A DNA stretch of 32,500 nucleotides from Chromera velia (taxonomy: Eukaryota; Sar; Chromeraceae), in NCBI GenBank assembly GCA_018398765.1, contig JAHBMJ010002727.1, forward strand, positions 1-32,500, given 5' to 3'. Both the position numbers and the translations under genes were made by a program. Positions 1-10,400 of the stretch are shown here, one piece after another. The notes below the pieces were generated by a model that did no database searches, was not told where the DNA came from, and was given only the letters and a program-made list of their open reading frames with translations. How positions within the stretch are numbered: the first letter of the stretch is position 1; every line of letters starts with the position of its first letter.

Positions 1-1111
1 CTGCATTTGGGTGACTTGCGTTGGGGCTGGAAGAGGAGGCAGGGATGCTTGCCTCTGGCTGGATTTCTTCTGGCACGCATGTTCGACTATGTGCACGACG
101 ACGCGCACTAGGACGCGCCTTCTTTTTCTTTTCCTTCGATTCCCCTTGGAGGGGAAGAGGGGTACTTTGCTGGGAGGGGGGGAAGACAAGATGCTCCTTC
201 ATGCGTGAGGGCACCTCTTCTTTCACCTCAGTCGCCTCCCGGGGCACAGGAGATGGCTGCCCTGCCACGCTGTCACACCAGACAGGGGAACGTACAGGGC
301 TGAGAGATGGGGTAGGGGCAGAGCCACGGCTACCTCCGTTCTCGGTTACTGGGGGCTGCTCACACGCAGCATTAGAGGAAAAAAGTTTAACAGAAGGAAG
401 AGAGGGCATCACCTCGACCTCAACGACGGTGGAAGGAGATTCTGCACCAACTTGGGCAGGAGCTGGAGACTTGAGTCTGTGTGGGGGGGCGGATGTCAAA
501 CACAGAGGATCAACGTAGGGGGGAAGGGTAGTCTCGTCTTTATCACCCCCATCTGCATCTGCAGTCTCGCCCTTCACATCCCCAACTGCTTCTGCAACAC
601 AGACGTCTTCAATGGTAGAAGAGGATGGGGCACGGAAACGCCGTTTTCCCCGGTGGGTCTTCTTCGATTTTGTCTTCGTCTCAACGCCGGAGCGGGCCAC
701 AAAGGAAGTCTTCTGCGAGACGTTCAAAAATTCTTCGGCCGCACGGAGGAGGTCCAAGAACGTCCCCTCACACATGGTCACCGGAGAGAGCAGGACCAAC
801 GCACAGGCCTGCTGCAGATTTCCTACAGACGCCAGAACGCGAAGAAGAACGGAAGTCATTTTCTTGAGGAAAATTTCAAAGGAGACGGGAAAAAGTCAGA
901 GGATCAAATTAAAATGGCCGAGTGCCCAAGAGATAAGAAGAGAGTGCCCGAGAGCGAAGCAATAGAAGAGGAGAGCAGACAACGCAGTCAATCTCGTCAG
1001 CTCGACAGGGTCAGGCTTCTTCACAAAAACAAATTTCTTTGCGACGTCCACCATCTTGTCTCGATCAGACACCCAACTTGGATCTGTCGGAATGAACTCG
1101 TTCAGCTTTGC
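1..1111 (-). CDS. 3' part of an unrecognised multi-exon gene, running off the left edge
   Basis: The minus strand is open from about 895 to the window edge (some 298 codons) and continues beyond it. A strong pyrimidine-rich acceptor ending TTTTTGCAG places an internal exon start at 1111. Exon 1111-1007 gives a folded-looking segment starting AKLNEFIPTDPSWVSD. An in-frame TGA at 898-896 would break the frame, but a GTCGAG donor at 1006 joined to an acceptor AG at 864-863 removes it in phase 0 and continues with KMTSVLLRVLASVGN. After about 60 helical-looking residues the protein becomes Lys/Arg-rich (KTKSKKTHRGKRRFRA) and then low-complexity, rich in Pro, Ser and Glu. I do not recognise the family. 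The upstream exons must lie above 1140 but I could not identify them. The GTCGAG donor is the weakest one in the window, so the alternative is a gene broken at the stop. Confidence 0.55.
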
Positions 1112-2339
1112 CTGCAAAAAGAACAAGGAGGAAAAACGTTAGTTTTCAAATTGATAGTCAAATGAATTGAACACAGAAAACACTTGAGAGACGCTTGCAA
1201 AGATAGAGGCAAATCGAAGAACATACTTTCAGAAAGAAAGCAGTAAATCGGGCGGAGAAAAATCAGAAAAACCTGAAAAGGGTAGATGAAAAAGCATGAG
1301 AGTCATATGAAAATCTTGAAGCCCACGTAATTGGTCTATGATAATTGTTATTTAAACTCATTTAAACAAATCATGCGATTATTTCCAGCCTCAAATTCTA
1401 GGCTTTTTGTATGGCGCGGGTCTATCTAAGGCTGATTCTAGGGGTCTATAGAGCGGAATATGCATGGGATATACTATATCATATATACCATTGGCAGGGT
1501 ACCTTCTGTGCACTAGTAAATATATGAGACGGTAACCGTTTAATCGGGGCTTTTGTCTATCATAATTGACTTCTACAATATAAGCAACAGCGGTTTGCTA
1601 TAACAGAATGTCAAGCAGCTTCCAAAAGTCCATATAATTTCAAAGACGCCACCAGTTTTCAAAAGTATCAAAGTCTGGCTGGCACTGCAAGTTTCCGCAC
1701 GAGTCACGATCGATGATCGAAACCAGTCCATATAAAGCAAAGCAATCTCGTGAGGCCGCTAGTAATGCCATCCTCTCTTTTGTCGGTACTTCTACAGAAT
1801 TCTCCTCATCCGACATCCAGAAACCGTGCTCCCACATACAATTTGTCTCGTTTGCTTTCTGAAAGCTCGTCTGATTGAATTACGAAACCGATTTTGATCT
1901 GCACTTAGCACAGCATAAGTCTCTGACTAGGTCTCTGAAGGCTCGTCGTCTGCCAATGATGCCTTTGTTCAGTACACTCGATCAACGCCTGCATGCAGGC
2001 GCAGACGGGTCGCTCTCACCACACACATGTATACTAAGACGGACGGGGCGGCTTCAGCTAGGGCTTCAGGAAGCTAGCGAAGGGTGTAAGATGTCGAGAC
2101 AGCGAGCTCGAGGGCCGGACAGCGAGCGGAGTAACAGCAACTCTGCAACATGATGATCGGGTGCAGCAATAGCAAAAAGAACAAGTCTGCACCAGCAAGA
2201 GCAGCAGACGGGCAAAGAGCGTTTAGACGTTCTCTGTCTAGATCTGTGTGCTGCTCTGTCCGTGCACACCCCGGCCTGAAAGTGCATGCATGCAGCTGGA
2301 CCGAGAAGGGATGCACAATCTTCGGCCAGCTTCTTGCCT
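1112..2339. other. No supported gene; upstream intron or intergenic DNA
   Basis: About 1.2 kb between the left-edge gene and the 3' end of the beta-helix gene. The part from 1140 to 1900 is AT-rich. It must hold the intron, and perhaps earlier exons, of the left-edge gene. A 65-codon minus-strand reading frame at 1837-1640 looks protein-like but has no convincing splice sites and no recognised family, so it is not called. A TGCATGCA motif lies at 1990-1997 and an extended TGCATGCATGCA at 2283-2294. Confidence 0.4.
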
Positions 2340-3341
2340 TCAAGTGAAGTCGGCACAGAAGACCTCGACCACTCTGTTTGTTCCTGTGGGGGGGTCAACG
2401 ACGAGGCTTCTGATGGTGGTGGTGTCGTCATCGCAAATCGGGTTGCCAATTTGGAAGATGCCCTCGTCCTCGCTGATCTCCTGGAGGTTCACTTCGCGGT
2501 CCTGCCCGAAGGCCCCAGACGGGTCCGAGTAATACCCTCTGATTTGTTCAGCTCCCTCCTGTTGACCAACGAAATCGATCAGCAGACCCCGGTAGGTATT
2601 ACCAACGAATTCAATCGTGTAGTCGACAGCTGGGTCGCCTGCCGGTTGGCCGACAGAGAAGAAATGGTCGGGGCCTCCGAAAGTGTCGCTCAGCTGGTTC
2701 TCGGAGAAAGTGATGAAGTCGCCTTCGAAGGCGTTCATCAGCATGCGCCCTCCGAAGACGATGTTCTTACAGATCAGCCCGGTACTGCCGGACATGCCGA
2801 AGATTGCCACACCGAAATTGTCTCCCCTCTGTGCCTCGTCAAATTGAAAGAAGTTGGAGGCGATAAAGGGGTTCTCCGCTCCTGTATCGGCAGAAACCGA
2901 GGTGGCACCCCCAGCACCGGCAAACCATCTTGTGGAGAAGAAGTTGTTGACCACCTGGGAGTTGTCGGCGCCATCTTGGATGCGCACATAGTCATCTGCA
3001 CCGCGGCTGTATACATACAGACAAACAGAGAGGGACAAAGACAGGCAGACCATGTCGCTCTTTTGATTCCGTATCTTTTCCGTCCTTTTTCACCTGCTAA
3101 AAATGCGAATGGAGCAAAGCGAATGTAAAGCCAGCTCTTCTTCTCGGACCGACAGACTATATGTTTCTTCTTCTCCCTTCTTTTCTCGGACCGACAGACG
3201 GGCAGACAGACAAACAGACAGAAGAACAGACAGAACGACAGACAGACAGACAGAAGGACAGACTATATGTTTGTTCTTCTTCTCCCTCCTTTTCTTCATG
3301 AACACAACAGACAAAAAGAAAGAAAGAACAAAGACAAAAGA

Positions 3342-3372
<31 letters not shown>

Positions 3373-4328
3373 GGCAGGCAGGCAGGCAGACAGATAGACA
3401 GACAAACAGACAGAGAGGCAGGCAGACAGACAAACAAATGGAGGCGATGAGATAGATGAGGGATTTTCGGTCTATCCATATTGAGAAGAGCGGTCGACTC
3501 TACACATTCAGTCCGAATGAAGGGTCAAAAGAAGGGGGGGCGCACAGGCCCTCGGGGCGTGTATCAATCTACATGCATGCACCCTGTTTGCCAGTGATGG
3601 CAAGCATAAAACTAGACTGCTGGACCGTGCACGCATGTACGCAAAAGGACCAGCTGACTGAGTGACCGACTGACTCGTGTTCGACGACGAAAGAGAACCC
3701 GTCAATGGAGCTGTTGGGCCCTGTCAGGAAGAAGCACCCATCAGCGCAGTCGAGCGGTCGGGGGATCAAGATAGTGGACTCAGCGGGCCTGGCGCGGACG
3801 GCAGGTACACCCGCCTGTGCGCCTCTCAGCTGGACCCCCCGGGGAAATGCCACCGGGGTGTCGAAAAGCGCGTAGGTTCCAGCCTCCACCATCAGCACGC
3901 AGTCGCCGCCCGCATTAGCAATGGCAAACTCGAGGGCGATGCCGTTGTTTCTGTCGTCACCGGTCGGACGGACCGGAGAGGTGGGGCAGGCTGGCACAGT
4001 GGGAAGCGCAGCAGGTGCAACACAAGGAGGAAAAGGAGGTTCCGGAGGGACGGGCTTCTTCTTCTTCTTGGTGCCTGCAGAGAGTGAAAGACGAGAACAA
4101 TCGTGCATTTGCATGGCTTTTGATTGCATGTACGCGTAGTGCAACACTTTGCTGTATGCTGCCTGCATGCATTCGCAGACCCTTTCCCTCAATCTCTTTC
4201 TTTGCGAAGACATCGCCGAGCTTGAAGGCGTCGAAATCAAGCTTGAATATGTCTCCAAACTTGTCAAGGACGTCGGAGGAGGCGATGGCGAGGGAGAAAA
4301 GGCCAGCGACGCAAATGAAAACCTTCAT
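2340..4328 (-). CDS. Secreted parallel beta-helix (pectin-lyase-fold-like) protein, three exons
   Basis: Exons are 4328-4181, 4074-3675 and 3006-2340. They join in phase 1 and phase 2 to give 404 aa. The start ATG at 4328 opens a clear signal peptide, MKVFICVAGLFSLAIAS, so the product probably enters the secretory pathway. A charged stretch and a Lys- then Pro-rich linker (residues about 45-80) follow. From about residue 90 the sequence looks like a right-handed beta-helix: a first segment ending VEAGTYAL, then FPRGVQLRGA, a SSIDGFSF turn, and repeated short strands with Asn ladders such as QVVNNFF and ASNFFQF. This N-terminal pattern is common to polysaccharide lyases and other bacterial-type beta-helix proteins, but I see no specific catalytic signature, so no enzyme activity is assigned. 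Donors are GTCTGC and GTCAGT. Intron 2 (3674-3007) is swollen by tetranucleotide repeats. No neighbour suggests a pathway. Confidence 0.75.
3147..3440. repeat. Composite (GACA)n array with two copies of a roughly 70-bp unit
   Basis: This array lies in intron 2 of the beta-helix gene. Runs of GACA with GGCA variants separate two copies of a unit that begins GACTATATGTTT and continues with a pyrimidine-rich TTCTTCTCCCT part. The second copy also has the CTTCATGAACACAACAGAC end. The same unit occurs in the same orientation near 20890-21055, in a RICTOR intron. Reading frames through it (RQTDRQTD and SVCLSVCL peptides) are artefacts. Confidence 0.9.
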
Positions 4329-4592
4329 TCTTGCTTATATATATACACTTTATGGATATTTGAGATTGACTAATAAAAAACGAAAAAAAAAGAGTGCTGG
4401 AGTCTTCAGCACGTGCTACTACACGCCTGCAGGCTTGTATTTCGTGAATTGTCAGAACGCTGCAATTGAAGTCACTCTGCATAGGTGATAAGATTCACGT
4501 CACAAGAGGTCGCCAGGACCGTCGCCTTCGAATGAATTCTCTCGAGCAGTACGTATATACGTGTGGGAATTTTTGTTTACGCGCGACGCCGA

Positions 4593-4600
4593 TGCATGCA
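4593..4600. promoter_or_regulatory. TGCATGCA motif upstream of the beta-helix gene
   Basis: This perfect palindrome lies 265 bases upstream of the ATG at 4328. Further copies flank or lie within the gene at 4164-4171 (intron 1), 3574-3581 (intron 2), 2283-2294 and 1990-1997. TGCATGC-type sites are known targets of ApiAP2 factors in Apicomplexa. A role here is inferred only from that and from the clustering. Confidence 0.3.
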
Positions 4601-6195
4601 GACTGCAATAGACTGCATGAGTGGTTGACTGACCTTATAAGGGAGCTAAAGGGAGACGCGCTTTCAAAATTTTGGGGAGCGCGGCCGGCGCTTCCTCCGC
4701 TTTGCCGCCCCGCACGCGCCGCCCCGCTTTCTCTTTCAATATGCAACATAAACTCTATAGTATAGTGGTATACTAGGCATCGATCTCTTCTGAATACTCC
4801 TGAAATTAAGTTTTTCTTTCTCTCAACATCTTTCTCTCCACAGAACTATAAAAAACTGTTTAAGCTGCGATAAAGGGACTATTTGAAAAATATGTTTTCT
4901 ATACGGGGGTGAAATACCTTTAGCATGTTGTCTAAACCTTCAAAATGGCTGCCTGCGCTGACCCCAGTCAGCCCGTCATATGTATAACCTTCCCCAGGCG
5001 GTCCTTATGGTATCTATTGCTGATCGCGACCGCCGAACAAAAAGTTGCTGCCGGTTTGCATGACCCGGTCGGACCTTTGAATACCCCAGGCGCTCCAGGC
5101 AGGTTTAGATAGCATAGCCTTTAGCATAGGGGGGGGGAGCCTGGGGGGGTGTAACGCACAGCTTCGCTATGCGGCAACATAGCCCCCCCCTGTACCACAA
5201 AAAAAGGCTGCCGTGCGGTACGGCCCTACCAGGCCGTGCAGCGCAGCAGCAAGATTTTCTCTAGTATGCGTTAGGCTTTGAACTCCTGGCTGGTAGAAGA
5301 GGCACTCAATAACACCCAATTACCCCGTTCTCCTCTCTATTCCTCTCTCAGTATCTTTTTCAGCATCCACATATTAACATTAACCTAGACGTTGACCTGT
5401 TGGCAAGAAAAAAAGGGGGGGGCAACGTAGGGTAATCTAAGGAGACGACGTTATATGAGACCAAGTTATATTATCTAGTATGTTATTTAATGGTTTACTG
5501 CGCGGTATGGCCCCCCCTCCATACTACGAGCCCGGACCACGCTCCGTGCAGCCCGGGAGGGGATCCCGTACGGACCGGGACCCCCCCCCTCCCGATATCA
5601 CCCCCCTATTATTTTTTTCAGAATATCAAATTTCTCGATCTTTCTAAGTTTCTTATTCATCATCATACATCATCTACCTCCCTGACACTACAAGCCACTT
5701 GAAACAGAAATCTTTAAGTTCATCCGCGCATGCAACTTTATTTTTCAAGAATTAATCTGCGTCTGCAGCGTGAACTTTCAAGACACTGTCCGCGCTTGCG
5801 GCACAGAGTTTTAAGATATAGCCGAAGACAAAATTGTTTTATTGGGCAACCGAAGATAAAACGGCGCTACTGCTTATATGTAAGCACTAATAAATCCTTT
5901 ATCCCTCCATTACCCCCTACTAGAAGTATCTGCAACAGTGTGTCTCAATATGGATGACGATAACACGTCATAGTCATATTTAAACCCTTCTCCTTTATTA
6001 TCGTGATGATCGTCGGTTTTGTTATGTATGTTGCGTCCCTAAATATGAGGAACGGATGTAGCCTAGTTTGTTGGGAGGTTCCGCTTTTTCCTGTTAGTTT
6101 CGATTCTACTTATTGATCACTTTCAATGCGTAGCTTATATCACTTGTGGCTTCAACGGTAAGATAGTAGAAAAACTAAAGGGGGAGATCAGAGGT

Positions 6196-6212
6196 ACTTA
6201 CTTACTTACTTA
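6196..6212. repeat. (TTAC)n microsatellite
   Basis: About four tandem copies of the tetranucleotide lie in AT-rich intergenic DNA. Nothing recognisable adjoins it. Confidence 0.8.
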
Positions 6213-6771
6213 ATTGTGGTTAAGCCGAGGGTCTCCGAAACCAGAGACAAATCAGAGGTAGCGCAAAACTTTGATAATCTCTTTCTCCCTTGGCAAAGGC
6301 TACCTTTTGTGAAGAGAGAGAAAACTCCCTTATTATCCAGTATTAGCCGGCCAGGGAGGTCTGATGTGTCTAGACGCTTTTCTTGGAAGCTGCACTTCAG
6401 ATATTCGGATTGAGGCAGGAAGCCAATCCTACGGACATCAATCCTAATCCTAATACATATTTTTTATTTAATTCTGAAAGAAAAAAAAAAAAGAACAAAT
6501 TATCTGATAATAACTTATACCTATATAGGTTTATATTTTATATTGTTATATTCTCTAGTATATTTTAAATATTGTATGTAACTGTATGTCAATACACGAT
6601 ATGTTAGAACTTCTGATACATATGATCACTTTTTGAACTTTGAACTCTGAAATGACTCGAAGATCAAGTTTCAATATGTTAGTTACTTTAGGCTTAGGTT
6701 TGTGCATACCCATCGGTACATGAAAAACAGAGCGTACAAGACTACAAGAGCCTGCTGGGCGTATTTTGCTG

Positions 6772-7420
6772 CTAGCTGTCTACATCGACCCCCAGCAGAG
6801 GAAGAGACCGTGAGGACTGTGCGGACACTGCCTCCATCTCTTCTCGTTCGATTTCGCGAGTCCGTGAGAGAGCCAAGAACTCAAGCAGATCCAGCGCAGC
6901 AACCGCTGCAGAGGCGCATAGGGTGGCGTCGAAGAGTGAAGAGGCAACGAACCGACGGGACCTAAGGGGAAAGGCCCGAGTCCCTTCCAGCAGGACCCGC
7001 ACGCGCCGCCACAGAGAGACGGACAGGAAAAGGTGCGGGTCTGATTGCCTGCAGAGAGACAGAAGCGAGGAGACACGTGCGAGGCGTGGGAGTCCAGGGA
7101 TTCTCTCGTAATACAGAATCGCCCCCGGCTGGGAGGAGCAAGGGGTGTCGCACAGGTGTCAGGCTAATGTGATGAAGCTATCCACTGTATGCCTGCCAGA
7201 CGGTTGCTTTGCTTCCTCTTTTCTTCGGGCCCTCAGACAAAAGATGTGTCTATCTGTTTCTCAAGTACCGGGCGGAAAAGTACAAGAGTGCCTACCTGTG
7301 TGTGTGTGTGTGTGTGTGTTTGTGTTTTGTCTGAGTGCACTCCCGAAGGCCGACCCACCTCTTCTTCGCCAGCCAAGCGTGAGAAGTCTTCCCTCCCACA
7401 GCGCTCGGAAGTTGTGCGAT
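6772..7420 (-). other. RICTOR: RICTOR C-terminal conserved block (exons 16-17)
   Basis: Exon 16 (62 nt) has a clear acceptor at 7421 and a GTGGGT donor at 7358. Exon 17 starts at 7048 after TCTCTCTGCAG and ends at TAG 6774-6772. Joined in phase, they read KKRQSDPHLFLSVSLWRRVR and then LLEGTRAFPLRSRRFVASSLF. This aligns with the human C-terminal segment that ends in RLPCRRFIQELF: helix, leucine pair, FxLxxRRF. It shows that the gene is complete at its 3' end. The intron between exons 16 and 17 holds a (GT)n tract on the plus strand at 7297. Confidence 0.85.
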
Positions 7421-10400
7421 CTGCAAAGAGATCAGTCAAAACAAAGAGAGGAAGAGAGCTGAACAGGCAGGCAAATACGGAGAAACATAGAAAGACGGTG
7501 CGGGACTGTGAAACTGGCCATGTTTAATGTCATTGGCTTGTCTTCGCCCGGCAGCGGAGGAGCCCCCCAGAGAGACTGATCATGCTTGGCAGAGAATTCG
7601 CAGCATTTCTTTTTCTTGAATTGCCCATCTCGCATCAATGTTAACGCAAGTGACAGCAGATCAGATTCTTTCTTCATGCTCCCCGTGCACAAGAGCTGTG
7701 TGTGCGTTTGTGTGTGAAAAGCAACAAAACCCGCCCCCTTTCTACAGACCTTGGAAAGGACCTCTGCGTGTTCTGATGAGAAATTGAGTCTTCTTGCAAT
7801 TTCGGTATCTGAATCTCCCCCATCTGAGTCCGAATCTCCGTGAAGGTTTCTCTCTGGTGGCATGTCCCGTCTTCCATGTCTCAAATGTCCTCCTGCCCTC
7901 CTCCCTCTCTTCATCTCTCTCTCTTTCCTCCGGTGTCTTCTCTGCGTCTCTCTCTCCAGTCGCTCGTTTGCTGCAGCCTCAATCATCCTCAACCTGCTCT
8001 CCCCACGGATCCCCGAGGCGATCGGTGGAGCTCCGGGGAGGGAAAGGGTCCCCGCACCCTTGCGGAGACAACGAAGAAGCGCACGCTGCCACCAACGCAG
8101 AGGTGCAGTGGGGGGTCTGTCCATTCTGTTGGAGGGAGACGCTGTGGGAGAGGGGGGGGTTCGGGAGCTTAGAGAGACTGCACCAACGGTCTCGGGTGCC
8201 CTCTGAAGCCCCCTGGTGGATGTTGCATGGGCATCCGTCTCTGTTACCACCCCTCCGCCACGACTTGCAAAGAGACTTGCCCGAAAGAGACACACACCCG
8301 GATGGGCAGTGTCTTCTCTCGTCGATTCGGGAGGTCCTTCGTCGTCTGTCGAGAGTTCAGAAGAGGATGCGAAGGAGGAAGTGCCGGAAACGGAAGACAG
8401 AGACGGAGAGACAGGCTCGGGAAGTTCAAGGTTCTCGTCCCACCGCATGGCAGTGAAAGGAGGGGGGGATTCGAGAAAGGTGGAATGGTCAGTCGACATC
8501 GGAGCCACATACTCGGATGACTCTTCTTCTTCATCTGCCATGGGCATGTCAAAATCAGCGAAAATTTCCTCCCCGGCTAATGTTTCTTTTTTCTCTTCTC
8601 CCTTTTCACTTGCATCACCCCTGTTGGCATCCCGACGGCCCCTGACATCCAAAAGAACCAGTCCACTGCCCGACTGCACACGTCTCATTGTTGAGGAACT
8701 CATCATTCTCCCCCCCCCACCCCCGATCGTCGGCGCATTCGCTCGTTTTCCACCGGGCCCAGAAGACAGACTGAAACCACTCCCACTACTTCCATTCCCC
8801 ATACCCCGCACCGTTGACGCCTCACCCCCATTTCTCGGCTGTGCCCGCCCCCCCCCTCCCCCGGGCCCCCCCCGATGCGCCTCCAACCTTTCTCTATGGG
8901 CCCGAGGTGAATGGGATGTCGGTTGCAGTTGCTGAAACGCTGACAGCACCGGCAACGCTGCGGAGGTGCGGGCCCGTCTCCCGTCTTCAAATGGAGACGG
9001 AGATGCAGCAAAGCGAGCTGCTGAGGGTCGGTTCAGCGTTGGGAGAGGCTTTTCTCCAGGGCCCCCCACTCCTTGTCCCTCAATTCCTATGGCCGAGACG
9101 GGTTGTGCTCGAATGTTGGCGGCAACACTTCCCCCCCCCAAACCTCCGTTGCCAACTTCACCCAGCGGCCTCGATGATGCAGCAGTGTCTGAAAACACAC
9201 ACCCCACCACGCACTTCTCCCTCTGCATATCCCTCCCCCCACCCTGCCGATCATTTGCACCCCCCTCCCTCTGTCGTCTAGTGTCCTGCACTCCCGTCTG
9301 CTTAGCCTTCCATGCTCGGAACTCATCATCGCTGTCGCTTTCTTCATCGCTCACACCCAACCCCCCCGCCCCCTTCAAAGATGACGTCAACCCACTTTTA
9401 CGCCCCGACCCCTCTGACGGCCACACATTCCCCGACAAACCCCCTCCTCCCAACTGTAGGCCCTCTGCCTGCCCGTCCTGCATCTGAATCCCGTTGGCGT
9501 TGGCCATACCCAACGCAGAGGGCAGCGTCTCATGGCCGAGACTCTGCCTTTCGACGGCATGAAAAGAACGAAAAGGCGCCTCCCTTCCTGAGACGGAATC
9601 TCCTTCTTTATCTCTGTCAAGCCTCGGGGCAGGCTCTGACACCCCTCTAGGAACCTCAGCAGAACGAGAAGAAGTCCCCATCTTCCTTCCTCCGCCCCCT
9701 GCATGCCCCTGCTGCTGGCTCCGCATCCACGCAGCTAACTCCTCGTCGGAGTCCTCTTCGTCTTCTGCAGAGTCTGCGGACTGAGGATGAGGAGGGCCTG
9801 CACCATTCCCCACGCCCATTGAAGGGAAAAGGGGAAAGGGAGGCGCCCCCTTCCTATCTGTCTCGTGGCGGCTCTGGGGGACGGGGGTTGCTGATCTTGG
9901 GGGCACAGCAGCAGAGGCAGAAGAAGAAGAAGAAGGGGCAGGTCTCTCCGGAGACGTCCTTCTTCTTTCTTCCTTAACTTCCACAGCCACAGGCCCCTGC
10001 CTCTTCATCCACGCGGAGAATTCCTCATCCGAATCCTCATCTTCCCCTCCACCCTCCGAGATAGACACAGGCCGCCCCCCCCCATTTGCAGCCCAAGACA
10101 AGGGCCTGTCTGTGCCCTGATCTGATGCCGCAGGAATCGGGGCAGAGGGGGCAGGTTGGTTGAGGACAGACGGACTGGCGACTGCTGCAGGGGAGGGCGG
10201 GGCAGCAGGAGGAAGCATTCTTCTGTGGGATAGGGGTTTGACCTCTCGGACAATTTGTGCCTGTCTCCGCATCCACTCAGCGAACTCTTCATCCGAGTCC
10301 GCCTGCTCATCTTCTGCTTCTGCTTCGGCGAAAGCAGCTGCGGTGGAAGGTGCGGGGGTTTGCGAAGGAGGCAGAGGCGTCCCCGCACTGCCATCAGTTG

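Larger units (their letters stand above)
4329..6771. other. Intergenic, mostly AT-rich; no gene seen
   Basis: This is 2.4 kb between the beta-helix gene start and the 3' end of the RICTOR gene. The first few hundred bases should hold the beta-helix promoter. A TATATATATA tract lies only about 10-20 bases before the ATG, too close to be a normal TATA box for this start. TGCATGCA lies at 4593-4600. The part from 4740 to 6700 is AT-rich, interrupted by G or C homopolymers of 7-9 bases near 5131, 5150, 5190, 5415 and 5510-5600. No coding frame, tRNA or transposon protein is recognisable. It may be old transposon debris, but that is inference. Confidence 0.5.

Noticed and set aside
21..1165. Several plus-strand open frames of 80-237 codons at the left edge
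   Set aside because: The minus strand is open over the same stretch with a good splice acceptor and protein-like sequence; the plus frames have no support.
1640..1837. 65-codon minus-strand frame starting MWEHGFWMSDEEN
   Set aside because: Protein-like in look but short, in AT-rich DNA, without splice sites that join it in phase to the exon at 1111 and without a known family.
3103..3450. Protein of RQTDRQTD or SVCLSVCL repeats
   Set aside because: Translation of a GACA microsatellite inside an intron, open in several frames on both strands.
4332..4345. TATA box for the beta-helix gene (TATATATATA)
   Set aside because: It lies only about 10-20 bases before the start codon, too close for a TATA-directed transcript with a normal leader.
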